This document shows positions 41,576 to 49,477 of a DNA stretch of 64,000 nucleotides, piece after piece. The stretch comes from Streptomyces diastatochromogenes (GTDB taxonomy: Bacteria > Actinomycetota > Actinomycetes > Streptomycetales > Streptomycetaceae): positions 1 to 64,000 of the forward strand of contig JAPTYK010000005.1 of the NCBI GenBank assembly GCA_026913215.1, read 5' to 3'. Under the pieces are notes generated by a model, which ran no database searches, was not told where the DNA came from, and was given only the letters and a program-made list of their open reading frames with translations. A program made the translations under genes and the position numbers. Every line of letters starts with the position of its first letter. The stretch's first letter is position 1.

Positions 41576-41600
41576 TTACGGACGTGCTGTGTGTCCGTAA
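41576..41600. promoter_or_regulatory. Inverted-repeat operator upstream of parB
   Basis: TTACGGAC (41576-41583) and GTCCGTAA (41593-41600) form a perfect 8+9+8 inverted repeat, ~90 bases upstream of the parB start. It differs from the 19-bp palindrome, so it is probably bound by another regulator. Confidence 0.5.
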
Positions 41601-41656
41601 TAGGAGGAAAGGACCCCGTGCACTCGGCGACCGGCCAACGGGCGGGTCGGAGCCGT

Positions 41657-41675
41657 GGTGATTGGCGGCCAATCA
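41657..41675. repeat. parS-like palindrome 4
   Basis: GTGATTGGCGGCCAATCAC upstream of parB. Confidence 0.75.
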
Positions 41676-41785
41676 CTGGCGGGCGAAGCGGGGTGCGTTG
41701 ATACAGCATGCCCTTTCCAGAGCACGGTCGTGACCAACTCCCGCGATCGACACGAGAACGCCTCCGTCGGGTCCGTCGCCGCAGG

Positions 41786-41804
41786 GTGATTGGCGGCCAA
41801 TCAC
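41786..41804. repeat. parS-like palindrome 5
   Basis: GTGATTGGCGGCCAATCAC, 129 bases from palindrome 4. Confidence 0.75.
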
Positions 41805-41874
41805 TCGACAGGCGAACGGGTGCCGCTCCGAGCGCACCGGGCGTTGGCCCGCATGCCGGCAGCGCCCCGGCGGA

Positions 41875-41893
41875 GTGATTGGCGGCCAATCAC
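41875..41893. repeat. parS-like palindrome 6
   Basis: GTGATTGGCGGCCAATCAC, 89 bases from palindrome 5, spanning the stop codon of the small gene ending at 41890. Confidence 0.75.
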
Positions 41894-42096
41894 CCGGCCG
41901 CCTGCGGAACCGCTCTGTCGGCGGCCGGGCCCTCGTCCAGGTCTTCGCTGTCCGCCGCCGCGGCGTACGTCGTCATTTCGAACTGAGGCTCCAGGAAGAC
42001 GACGGTGGGGATTGAGGGCCGGGGGTAGACAACGCGTTGCCGTGATTGGCGGCCAATCACCGTTGAGGGCTGGGCCTGGGTGGGTGAGTTCTGCAC
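41890..42096 (-). CDS. Small hypothetical protein between dciA and parB
   Basis: The start is GTG 42096 with GAAGGA upstream. The 68-residue product contains VVYPRPSIPTVVFLEPQFEM and an acidic tail (ADSEDLDEGPAADRAVPQAA). Palindrome 7 lies inside its coding sequence (VIGRQS) and palindrome 6 at its stop, so the frame might be fortuitous. The ribosome site and position in the operon favour a real gene. Confidence 0.4.
   Translation of the reverse strand: MQNSPTQAQPSTVIGRQSRQRVVYPRPSIPTVVFLEPQFEMTTYAAAADSEDLDEGPAADRAVPQAAG
42042..42060. repeat. parS-like palindrome 7
   Basis: GTGATTGGCGGCCAATCAC, 167 bases from palindrome 6, just downstream of the dciA-like gene. Confidence 0.75.
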
Positions 42097-42111
42097 TGTG
42101 GGGTCCTTCGG

Positions 42112-42897
42112 TCACGCCGCGCCGGTAACGCGGACAGGGGTGGGCGGGGTGGTCTTCGGCTGGGCCCGTTCCTGCCGGGCGCGCAGCAGGGCACGGCGTT
42201 CGACGTCGGCGGCCCGGGCCGCCTGCTCCTCGAGGGCCTCGCGCAGGTAACGGGCTTCGGCGTGGTCGTCGGGGTGGGCCTGGATGCGCTGAGGGACCAG
42301 GCGTTCGTGTGGCACTGCGGCGGCGTCCCGGGCGGCCTTCGCCGCGCGGAGCCGGTCGCGTACTTCGACGTACGGCGCGGGCGGCGGTGTGCTCGGCGGC
42401 CGGGCCTGGGTGCGCGGTGCGGGGAGGGCTCGGGCATGGGCGGCGCGGCGGCGTTCCGCGGTGCACGCCCTTGCGCACCTGGATGGTCTGCAGCGGCGTC
42501 CCTTTGAGGGCCTCGTTCACCTCGACGACGATCTGCCGGGACACCAGGGACAGCATCCGGGCCCAGGAGTCCGACTCGCACATCACCGTAAGCGTCTTGG
42601 TGTCCTCGTCGAACCGGACGGCCTTCCAGTGGTGGGCCCGCTCCTCACCGACAATCGTCGGCCACCGGGTGATGAGGGTGCCGCCGTCGGCGGCCTCCTG
42701 CCAGCCGTTGTCCACGATCAGCCGCTGCATGACCGCGCCCAGCATCAACGGGTCGCGACCATCGCCCCGCGCGCGCCGGACGGAGGAGCGCTTCGGCTTG
42801 GCGGCCGTCGCCCGCGGCGGCGTGCGCTCTCCTTGGCCTGCCGCAGCGCGATCCGTGCCAGGTCCGCCCCGGCGGCCATCGGTTCCTCGGCGCTCAT
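42112..42897 (-). CDS. dciA: DciA-like helicase-loader (DUF721) protein, two frameshifts
   Basis: The start ATG 42897 overlaps the upstream stop. It reads AAGADLARIALRQAKESA, shifts near 42815, then gives the DciA core: DGRDPLMLGAVMQRLIVDNG, ITRWPTIVGEERAHHWKAV, DEDTKTLTVMCESDSWARML and RQIVVEVNEALKGTPLQTIQ. After a second shift near 42470 a charged helical C-terminus follows (VEVRDRLRAAKAARDAAAVP, YLREALEEQAARAADVERRA). DciA loads the replicative helicase in bacteria lacking DnaC/DnaI. A plasmid copy between Rep and Par genes suggests a dedicated replication factor. Confidence 0.75.
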
Positions 42898-43109
42898 GCT
42901 GCCTCCGCAACGGCGGGCGGACGGGCCGCGACTCGAGCCGTGGGGCACGGCCATGCCTTGCCCTGGCAGGTCTGGCAGACGAGACCTTTGCCGCGGCTGC
43001 GGCGCGGGGCGTGCAGGGCCACGGCGGCGCGGAGGCGGCCGAGTTCGGCGAGAAGCTCGTCCAACTGCGGGTCCGTTATCGAGCTGGCCGAGAGGTGCTG
43101 GTCGGACAT
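42894..43109 (-). CDS. Small CxxC protein between rep and dciA
   Basis: The 71-residue protein starts at ATG 43109 after CAGGAGAAA. It is helical (PQLDELLAELGRLRAAVALH) and then has SRGKGLVCQTCQGKAWPCPT, a small zinc knuckle with three Cys. It overlaps the dciA-like start (ATGA) and follows rep by 23 bases, so the three form one operon. The function is unknown. Confidence 0.6.
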   Translation of the reverse strand: MSDQHLSASSITDPQLDELLAELGRLRAAVALHAPRRSRGKGLVCQTCQGKAWPCPTARVAARPPAVAEAA

Positions 43110-43132
43110 TGCGGGTTTCTCCTGACGGGTCC

Positions 43133-44491
43133 TCAGTGCAGGCGGATACGGGGGTTGTTGGCGTTGGCCTGGAGCTTCGTGCACCGGTCGACCAGGTCCT
43201 GGCCGTACAGCTCGACCGCGGCGGCCGGGCCCGCCAGCTCGTAGGTCGCCAGGACGAGGCCCGGGTCGCCGGCGTACTTGTAGGCCGCCCACGCCTCCGC
43301 CCGCATCTGCTGGCGTACCTCGTCGTCCAGGTCCTCCAGGCCGCCGCAGTCGGGGACTTCCTCGCCGGAGGTCTGCCGCACCCGGGTCTCCTGGGCTGCT
43401 GCGGCGAAGTCGGCGTTCGGCGCGCTGGCTGCGGCCCAGTCCTGCTGGAGCTGAGCATCGGCCTGCCGGGCCTCCCGTTCCTGGAGCAGCTGGCTGGCGA
43501 TGTAGGCGTGGGGCCGGGCCGGCCGCCAGTCCAGGCCGATGGCCACCGAGGGCGAGATCTCCCGCAGCCAGACGTTGACCTGCTCCTCGGTCGCGCCCTC
43601 TGCCAGCTTGTCCACCAGCACCCACGACAGCTCGCTGATACGGGCCCGCTGCGTCCAGTTGTGCAGCGGGCGCAGGATCCGGGCGAGCCGGTCGGCGGCC
43701 TGGTAGAGGCGGGCCGTCACGGTGTGCCCGAGGGTGCTCTTCTTCGGCGGCGTGATCTTGGAAGCCCGCGCGCTGCGCGTAGCTTTCTTAATCCCACCCA
43801 CTTCAGCTACAGGTACGTCGTGGGAACCACCCCGAGAAGGGGGCGCAAGGCGCCTTCCAGCCGTCTTCGCACGGGAGTTATCCACACCCTGATCCACAGC
43901 CCGCTTCCGGGCCTCCTCGGTACGGCCGATCACCTTCGCCTCGTAGCCCGAGCCGCGCAGCCGGTGGCCCCGCGCCGCGTCGTACGCCGGCGGGACGACG
44001 GCGCCGTACACGGTGGCGGTGGCGGTGTACTTCCGGCCCGGCAGGCGCAGGTTGCGCTTGGAGCCGTGCTGGAGCCAGACGAGGGCACCCATCTCGCGGA
44101 GGTAGGAGACGTGGCGCTTGACGGTCGCCACGTCCATCCCGAGGTTGCTGGCGGTCTCGAGGAGGCGGTACAGCACGATGCCGCGCCGGTAGTCCATGCG
44201 GGCGGCCAGGTCCATGGCCACGCGTGCGGTGGTGCGGCTGGCCTTCGGGTGGAGCTTCGCCTCGAAGATCATCCAGTCGAGGGCGACCAGCCAGTCGCGG
44301 GGCTCACAGCGGCGCGAGGCGGTGTGCACGACCTCCTGGGCCTGCCCGCGGACAAGCTCGAAAGGGGTCCCGGAGACGGGTCCCGCGGCGGGGAGTTTGG
44401 CCGCAGGAGTGTCGCCCGCAGGGGTGGTGAAGGTGCCGACACCACCCTTCTGGGCAGGGTCAAGCTGACAAGAGGCAGCACTGTGCTGCAT
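43133..44491 (-). CDS. Winged-helix replication-initiator-like protein
   Basis: The start is placed at ATG 44491 (open frame to 44656). The 452-residue protein has a winged-helix core at ~residues 75-170: DWLVALDWMIFEAKLHPKAS, RMDYRRGIVLYRLLETASNL, GMDVATVKRHVSYLREMGAL, followed by TATATVYGAVVPPAYDAARG. Proteins with this core sit beside parAB on several Streptomyces plasmids and are taken as Rep. A basic, disordered middle and a C-terminal helical domain (VDKLAEGATEEQVNVWLREI) complete it. Rep function is inferred from fold and position only. Confidence 0.65.
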   Translation of the reverse strand: MQHSAASCQLDPAQKGGVGTFTTPAGDTPAAKLPAAGPVSGTPFELVRGQAQEVVHTASRRCEPRDWLVALDWMIFEAKLHPKASRTTARVAMDLAARMDYRRGIVLYRLLETASNLGMDVATVKRHVSYLREMGALVWLQHGSKRNLRLPGRKYTATATVYGAVVPPAYDAARGHRLRGSGYEAKVIGRTEEARKRAVDQGVDNSRAKTAGRRLAPPSRGGSHDVPVAEVGGIKKATRSARASKITPPKKSTLGHTVTARLYQAADRLARILRPLHNWTQRARISELSWVLVDKLAEGATEEQVNVWLREISPSVAIGLDWRPARPHAYIASQLLQEREARQADAQLQQDWAAASAPNADFAAAAQETRVRQTSGEEVPDCGGLEDLDDEVRQQMRAEAWAAYKYAGDPGLVLATYELAGPAAAVELYGQDLVDRCTKLQANANNPRIRLH

Positions 44492-45269
44492 GATGGGCTC
44501 GTCGTCCTCTCTGGAAGGCGGCAAAAAGAGGCCCCTGCGGGGGGCTCGATTGCCTTTGAAAGCCCGAAGCGGGTGCTGAAAAGCCCCCGGCTCGGTGCCT
44601 TTGAAGGTGGGTGATGAGCGGTACTCCGCCCCTGGTACGGGCGGTGAAAGTCCCAACGGCCGAGTAGCGACCGGACGTCGGGCCCTAGTGGGAAGTCAGG
44701 CGGGCAACCTGATCAACCACCGTGGAAGATGGCCGCAGTGCTGGCGGGCCGGGTTGACGGGCAATCAACCTGACCGGAGCAGCGGCCGGCGGAGGGTCTC
44801 TGATTGGAGGCCAATCACTCCGCCCGTCGACCTACGTCATGCCAGCCCCCCTCCGGGGGAGGACCTGGCCGTCCCTCTTGCGCTGCGAGACGACGCCGAA
44901 GACGGCGCGCGCGGCGCGGAGCGGAATCAGCGGAACCGTCCGAGGCAAGCCAAGACCCACCGGCGGGCGCGGCGCCTGTGCGCTGCCCGGGTGGGTCTCG
45001 TTGTCCCGCGCACCGCGTGCACGGGTACCATCGGTCATGCCTCGGCCGTCCCAACTACGGTCTCGGCGCTCGGCCCTCGTTACCCCGGCTTCGACTCCGG
45101 GGGTGGCGGGGGCCTTTAGCGTTTTCGGACTGGTGCGGCCAGCGGGACCGTGATCCCCAAATATGGCCAGGGCTGAGCCTACCTCTGTGACCGGGCTCAT
45201 TGCGACCACCTTCACTCCGACGTGGCGTGTCGACTTGCTGTTCGTGTCCATGGGCGAGGTTCTTCCTGG
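44492..45269. other. Candidate replication-origin region upstream of rep
   Basis: No gene is visible in 778 bases. It contains a repeated TGCCTTTGAA (44552 and 44597 areas), a GAGCCCCC/GGGGCCTC hairpin near 44532-44551, GGTTGAcgggcaaTCAACC (44752-44770 area), a diverged copy of the parS-like palindrome (44800-44818), and the AT-richer ATCCCCAAATATGG at ~45152. Its position just upstream of rep makes it the best candidate origin in the window. Confidence 0.4.
44800..44818. repeat. Diverged parS-like palindrome
   Basis: CTGATTGGAGGCCAATCAC differs from the other copies at the first base and in the centre. The arms TGATTGG/CCAATCA are intact. It is ~310 bases upstream of the rep start. Confidence 0.6.
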
Positions 45270-45713
45270 TCAGGCCGCTTTTGCGGCGGGGGTGTTGAGG
45301 GGGCTGGCGTTCCCTGCTCGGCGCCGGGCGCGGGCCTGCGTGCCGGCCGCCCGGCAGGCGGTGCAGGGGCAGTTGCGCTTGGTGTAGCTGGACTCGGTGC
45401 CGTGCTGGTCGACCTGGAGGGCGGGCCCCGCCGCACGGCGGGCGGCGCGGCCCGCCGCCTGAGCCTGAGTCAGGGCTGCGGCGAACAGGGGGTCGTTGCG
45501 GCGCAGGCTGTAGACCGGGGTCCGGGACAGTCCGGCCGCCGCCGCGCTTCTGCGACCGTGGCCCCGGTGCGTATGTCGGACAGCAGCTGCTCGATGCGCT
45601 CCGGGTTCGTCAAGGCGGGGTCGGCCCCGGCCGCGTCGCACCGGAGCGGCCGGGCGCGGCCGGGGCGCACCGCTGGCTGCGCGGGCGGCCGCGGGGAGCA
45701 GGGCCGTGGTCAC
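45270..45713 (-). CDS. HTH protein with C-terminal Cys motif (frameshifted)
   Basis: The start is GTG 45713, in overlap with the Wbl gene. It reads MTTALLPAAARAAS, then in shifted frame LTNPERIEQLLSDIRTGATV, then AAAAGLSRTPVYSLRRNDPL: a clear helix-turn-helix. The end has SSYTKRNCPCTACRAAGTQA, a Cys motif like that in the 27446-27952 protein. It is probably a small DNA-binding protein and the last gene of the operon from 49477. Confidence 0.55.
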   Translation of the reverse strand: MTTALLPAAARAASGAPRPRPAAPVRRGRGRPRLDEPGAHRAAAVRHTHRGHGRRSAAAAGLSRTPVYSLRRNDPLFAAALTQAQAAGRAARRAAGPALQVDQHGTESSYTKRNCPCTACRAAGTQARARRRAGNASPLNTPAAKAA

Positions 45714-46297
45714 GCCGCCACCCCCAGCTCCAGGGCGTCGGGCCCCTTCGGGGAGATCCGTCCGGCGGCCGTCTCCACGAGCGCGGCCACACTCAGGTCG
45801 TCCTGGTGGAAGCCGAGCTGCTCGCACATCTGGGCGTACACCCAGCGGACGTTGGGGAACGGCATGTTCATCGTGTCCGCGGCGGCCCGCAGGTCGGGCT
45901 GCTCGCTCAGGGCCTGGAGGAGCTGCGCCTGCGCGGGCGACGGCTCCCAGTTCTTCACCGGCTCCGGACGGCGGTCGCCCTGCCGGGCGAGCCGGGCGCG
46001 CCGCTTCCGGAGCGCCCGGCGCTCGGCACGCCGCTCGTCGGCGGTCAGCCCGCCCCAGACGCCGTCCGCCTCCCACCAGCCGTCACCGCCCAGGGCGTAG
46101 GTGCGGCAGGCCAGGGCCAGCGGGCAGCCCGAGCAGACGAGCTTGGCGGCCTCTTCGTGGGCGGCGCCCGGCCGGTAGAAGAGGTCCGGGTCGATGAGCG
46201 GCTGGCCGAGTTCGTCGGTGAGCGCGCAGGAGCGCATCGGCCAGTTCGGGTGGGCTTCGAGTGCGGCGAGTGCGGTGTTCTGGTCGGGGTTGAACAT
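45710..46297 (-). CDS. WhiB-like (Wbl) protein
   Basis: The 195-residue protein starts at ATG 46297. The Wbl domain is complete: MRSCALTDE, DPDLFYRPG, then LVCSGCPLALAC (CxxCxxxxxC) and DGVWGGLTADERRAERRALR (GVWGG turn and basic helix). The extra C-terminal ~85 residues (AQAQLLQALSEQPDLRAAAD, PNVRWVYAQMCEQLGFHQDD) look like an HTH, matching the layout of the other Wbl protein here. It should bind a redox-sensitive Fe-S cluster and regulate transcription. GTGA overlap with the next HTH gene. Confidence 0.88.
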   Translation of the reverse strand: MFNPDQNTALAALEAHPNWPMRSCALTDELGQPLIDPDLFYRPGAAHEEAAKLVCSGCPLALACRTYALGGDGWWEADGVWGGLTADERRAERRALRKRRARLARQGDRRPEPVKNWEPSPAQAQLLQALSEQPDLRAAADTMNMPFPNVRWVYAQMCEQLGFHQDDLSVAALVETAAGRISPKGPDALELGVAA

Positions 46298-46308
46298 GGA
46301 GATCCTCA

Positions 46309-46518
46309 CTACTCGCGGGCCTGCGCCCGGTTGATCACGTCGGTGGCTTCGGCGACGACGAGCGCCGCAGCCAGCTCGGCTCGGGTCCGGCGGTGCATGG
46401 CCCGCTCGAGGACCCGGTCCAGCCGTTCGCCGGCCAGGGCCTGGTCGACCCGGCGGCGGTGCCACCACAGGGCGGTTGCGCCGGTCAGCGTGGCGGCGGC
46501 GATCCAGCGGATGCGCAT
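46309..46518 (-). CDS. Small membrane-anchored protein
   Basis: The 69-residue protein is preceded by GGAAGGAGGTG. Residues 3-20 (IRWIAAATLTGATALWW) are a membrane span, followed by a basic helical tail (RRRVDQALAGERLDRVLERA). The function is unknown. It lies between the methyltransferase and Wbl genes. Confidence 0.6.
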   Translation of the reverse strand: MRIRWIAAATLTGATALWWHRRRVDQALAGERLDRVLERAMHRRTRAELAAALVVAEATDVINRAQARE

Positions 46519-46575
46519 GGGAGTTCACCTCCTTCCACGGCGCGGTGGGGGCCAGGGCGCCCCCGCGGGCGGCGG

Positions 46576-47835
46576 TCATGCCGCCAGCCCGAGGGGCTCG
46601 ATGTCCTGGCCGGTGATGAATTCGAAGGCCATCGCCCCCAGGTCGCGGGCGACGTTCGGGGTGACCGCCATGCCGATCATCGAGATCAGCTGCTTGTCCC
46701 GGTCCGAGCGCTTGTCGGCGGTGGCGATCAGCTTGTACGTGCCGGGGAAGGACATGGCGAGCTTCCGCTCGTCGATCGTCACCAGGCGGGCGCGCCGTTC
46801 GCGGACGTCGGTGGCCTCGCCGTGCACCCACAGGTGGTGGTTGCCGCCCGCGGTCAGCGTGGACAGGGGCCTGCTGGCGGCGCGGTGGGTCGACCCGCCT
46901 CCGCGCAGCTCGGCGATGAACGGCGCCCCGCCGTAGACCCGGTGGCCGTCCTGGATCTTCTGCCAGGTCCGTTCCTTGCGCGGGTCGAGGTAGCGGTCGC
47001 CGATGACCCGGCCCGGGTTGGTGGGGTCGAGGATCTCGGAGACCGGGCGGAGGGCCTGGGGCTCCAGGGCCACCGTGGCGCAGGCCCGGTGGGGGCAGCG
47101 CCAGGTGTACTGGGTGAGGTACTTGCCCCACGGCCGGGTCGGCGAGCAGGAGTCGGTGAGCTTGAACGCCTGCAGCGCCTGGACGCGGCCGTGGCGGGCG
47201 CAGTCCACGATGGGCCGCAGCCACTTGTCGAAGTCGGGGGTCCGGCCGACCGACTCGTGCCAGAGCACGACGTACATGCGGTCCCGGCTGGTGTGCGCGG
47301 CCGGGCCGTAGGCGGCGGCGTGCGCGGAGTTCCGGAACACCAGCCGGTGGTGGTAGCCCCACGCCCTCAACTGGGCGAGCCAGGCGTCGAACGCGGCACC
47401 ACGGTTGTGCGTGGGGCCCCACCAGCGGGCCTCGACGACGTTCTCGACGACGATGAAGAGGTACTGGTGGTACTCGGCGAACCGGGGGACGCAGTGCATG
47501 GTGGCCCGGGACCGGATCGCCGTCTCGTCGGCGCCCGTCGAGGAGAACAGTCCGTCGACGAACTCGCCCTGTGCGCGCCGGCGGCCCTGCGCCACGGTGT
47601 GGAAGGTGCACTCCGGGCTCGACCAGAGGGCGTGGGTGCGGGGCCAGGCCGCGGGGACGACCTGCGACAGGTCGGCGAGGTGGACCCGGGTGTCCGGGTG
47701 GTTGGCCCGGTAGGTGGCCACGCAGTGCGCCGCGTGGTTGCCGGCCTGGACCACGACCGTGTCCGGGACCTGCTCGAGGCCGGAGGCCGCGCCGCCGCCT
47801 CCGCCGAACTGGTCGCTCCAGGTCACGTACGGCAT
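46576..47835 (-). CDS. DNA cytosine-5 methyltransferase-like protein with atypical motif IV
   Basis: The 419-residue protein has motif I WSDQFGGGGGAASGLEQV (DxFxGxGG), an adenosine-pocket NHAAHCVATYRANHPDTRVH, motif IV LWSSPECTFHT and motif VI YLFIVVENVVE. The catalytic dipeptide is EC instead of the usual PC. The conserved Cys is kept, so activity is possible. The C-terminal motif IX/X region (RLVTIDERKLAMSFPGTYKL, KQLISMIGMAVTPNVARDLG) is present. No restriction enzyme is adjacent, so it is an orphan methyltransferase. ATGA overlap with the Sak4-like gene. Confidence 0.85.
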   Translation of the reverse strand: MPYVTWSDQFGGGGGAASGLEQVPDTVVVQAGNHAAHCVATYRANHPDTRVHLADLSQVVPAAWPRTHALWSSPECTFHTVAQGRRRAQGEFVDGLFSSTGADETAIRSRATMHCVPRFAEYHQYLFIVVENVVEARWWGPTHNRGAAFDAWLAQLRAWGYHHRLVFRNSAHAAAYGPAAHTSRDRMYVVLWHESVGRTPDFDKWLRPIVDCARHGRVQALQAFKLTDSCSPTRPWGKYLTQYTWRCPHRACATVALEPQALRPVSEILDPTNPGRVIGDRYLDPRKERTWQKIQDGHRVYGGAPFIAELRGGGSTHRAASRPLSTLTAGGNHHLWVHGEATDVRERRARLVTIDERKLAMSFPGTYKLIATADKRSDRDKQLISMIGMAVTPNVARDLGAMAFEFITGQDIEPLGLAA

Positions 47836-48788
47836 CAGGCCGCCCCCTGCTGGGCCTGGGCCTGCTGGGCGCGGCTGCGGGCGGCGCGCAGACGCAGGGA
47901 GACCACGGCGCCGAGCGTCGTGAGCTTGTTCTTGGGGTCGAGCGCGGCCATCCCGGCGGCGCGGCACTCCTGGATCTCCAGGGCCAGCTGGGACAGGGAC
48001 TCGTACGTGGCCTCCCCGTCGTAGGCGCGGCGCAGGAACTCGGCCTTCGGCGCGCGGTCGACGCCGTCCTCCGCCCACTTGCGCAGCTCGGCGGCGACGG
48101 CAACGGCGTCGGTGAAGATCTCCCCGGCCTGGCCGGGTGCGCCGGACTTCGTGACGGCCAGCTCCCGGGTCGGCAGCATCGAGGCGGCGAAGTCCATGTC
48201 GTACTCGAGGCCGTCGCGCTGCTCGGCGCGCAGGCTCACCCGGCTGGGGACCGTACGCCCGGAGGAGTCGGTGGCCAGGACCACGTCGAGCCGGTTGCGC
48301 AAGACACCGATGACGTGGCCGGGGAAGCACTGCACCGCTTCGAGCATCTGGCGCTCCAGCGGCCGGACTTCGTCCCACCCGGCGTCCCGGCTGCCCTTGC
48401 CGCTGCGCTGGGCGACCAGGTCGCGTACGCCTTCGGGGCCGCTCCAGAAGGAGCTCCAGGTGGAGATGACGACCACGTCGTAGTCGGCTGCCGCGTACAG
48501 CGCCAGGCAGAGGTCCTTGGGGTCGAACGCGGTCATCTCCGTGACGTCGAAGCCCTGGTCGATGTCGCCGGCGTACTGCCGCGACCGGCCGCGCTCGGTG
48601 TCGATGACCGCGATGGTGCTGCCGAGGGCGGAGGCCATCCGCAGGGCGGTGATCAACCGGCCGGAGCCGGGCGGGCCGTCCAGGAGCGCGCGTACGGGGC
48701 GGGCTTCCTTCGCGGCGGCGGCGAACTGGAAACGGGTGTGCGGAACCAGGCCGCCCGCGGACGCGGGGGCCTCGGCGGCGGTCGCCAT
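47835..48788 (-). CDS. Sak4-like RecA-fold ATPase with altered Walker A
   Basis: The 317-residue protein has ALLDGPPGSGRLITALRMA at the Walker A position (Arg replaces the invariant Lys), then TIAVIDTERGRSRQYAGDID, DYDVVVISTWSSFW (Walker B) and ERQMLEAVQCFPGHVIGVLR. This order fits phage Sak4-type single-strand annealing ATPases (AAA_24). Loss of the lysine would weaken or abolish ATP hydrolysis. It precedes the methyltransferase in one coupled operon under cassette copy 8. Confidence 0.7.
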   Translation of the reverse strand: MATAAEAPASAGGLVPHTRFQFAAAAKEARPVRALLDGPPGSGRLITALRMASALGSTIAVIDTERGRSRQYAGDIDQGFDVTEMTAFDPKDLCLALYAAADYDVVVISTWSSFWSGPEGVRDLVAQRSGKGSRDAGWDEVRPLERQMLEAVQCFPGHVIGVLRNRLDVVLATDSSGRTVPSRVSLRAEQRDGLEYDMDFAASMLPTRELAVTKSGAPGQAGEIFTDAVAVAAELRKWAEDGVDRAPKAEFLRRAYDGEATYESLSQLALEIQECRAAGMAALDPKNKLTTLGAVVSLRLRAARSRAQQAQAQQGAA

Positions 48789-48877
48789 GAGGTGGGTCTC
48801 CTATGTGATTGTCCTGTGCGCGGAGGGCCAGGCCGGTGTCGGCTTCCGGCCCGCAGGTGCCCCCGCGCGGTGCTGCG

Positions 48878-49477
48878 TTACTCCTGGTTCGGCTGCCCGG
48901 CCAGGTAGTTGTCGCGGAGGTACTGGGTGATCACCCGCGAGGGGTTCACCAGGAACTTCAGCCGCTCCTTGTCCGCCTTGCAGCGGGCTTCGATCGGCTT
49001 CCAGTCGTCGTCGCTCATCCGGACGCTGGCGCTGGGCAGCGTCTTGGCGGGCTTCTCGCCGGGTGCCTTGCGCGGTGCTCGGGTCGGCTTGACCGGCTCG
49101 ATCTCGCCCGCCACGTACTTGGCGAAGCCATCGCGCATGACGGAGGCGAGGGAGCGGTGCTCGGTGCCGGCCTTCTTCTCCGCGGCTTCCTTGATCTCGG
49201 CCGGGATGTACAGCGGGCGGGTCGGCAGGTCGCCGGAGCTGTCCCGCAGTGCCCATACCGCGCGGCCAGCGGCCCGGGCGAGCGCGCCGAGTGCTTCGGC
49301 GTCGCCCTCGAGCACGCCGAAGTCGGACGTCAGCTTGGCGAGGGTGCCCTCGGTGGTGACCTCGTAGGAGGTCTCTCCGGTCAGGCGGATGACGGGGGGC
49401 TGCTCTTCAGCCACAGCGGCGGATCCTCTCGGTGGCGGACCGCGCCGGGCCTTGGCCGGCGCAGCGGTGCTTGACAT
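48878..49477 (-). CDS. Ribbon-helix-helix-like DNA-binding protein
   Basis: The 199-residue protein starts at ATG 49477 after GAGGAC. Two short segments look like RHH units: TRPLYIPAEIKEAAEKKAG with HRSLASVMRDGFAKYVAGE, and SASVRMSDDDWKPIEARC with NPSRVITQYLRDNYLAG. It is the first gene of the operon under cassette copy 8. It could be an autoregulator or a plasmid copy/partition accessory factor; neither is shown. Confidence 0.55.
   Translation of the reverse strand: MSSTAAPAKARRGPPPRGSAAVAEEQPPVIRLTGETSYEVTTEGTLAKLTSDFGVLEGDAEALGALARAAGRAVWALRDSSGDLPTRPLYIPAEIKEAAEKKAGTEHRSLASVMRDGFAKYVAGEIEPVKPTRAPRKAPGEKPAKTLPSASVRMSDDDWKPIEARCKADKERLKFLVNPSRVITQYLRDNYLAGQPNQE

Larger units (their letters stand above)
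41487..41889. other. Centromere-like region upstream of parB
   Basis: No reliable gene is present; apparent ORFs here are created by the palindromes. It holds palindromes 4-6 (41657, 41786, 41875) and the inverted repeat at 41576-41600, so it probably combines the parB promoter with the partition site. Confidence 0.55.

Noticed and set aside
41576..41800. Small minus-strand frames beginning MAANH within the palindrome cluster
   Set aside because: The shared MAANH start is just the translation of the repeated palindrome. No ribosome site and no conserved sequence follows, so these are not genes.
44636..44740. GGTGAAAGTCC with neighbouring structured-looking sequence, resembling part of a group II intron
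   Set aside because: The domain V helix cannot be completed (the 5' and 3' strands do not pair), no reverse transcriptase is present and no intron 5' end (GTGYG) is seen. The similarity is one short motif.
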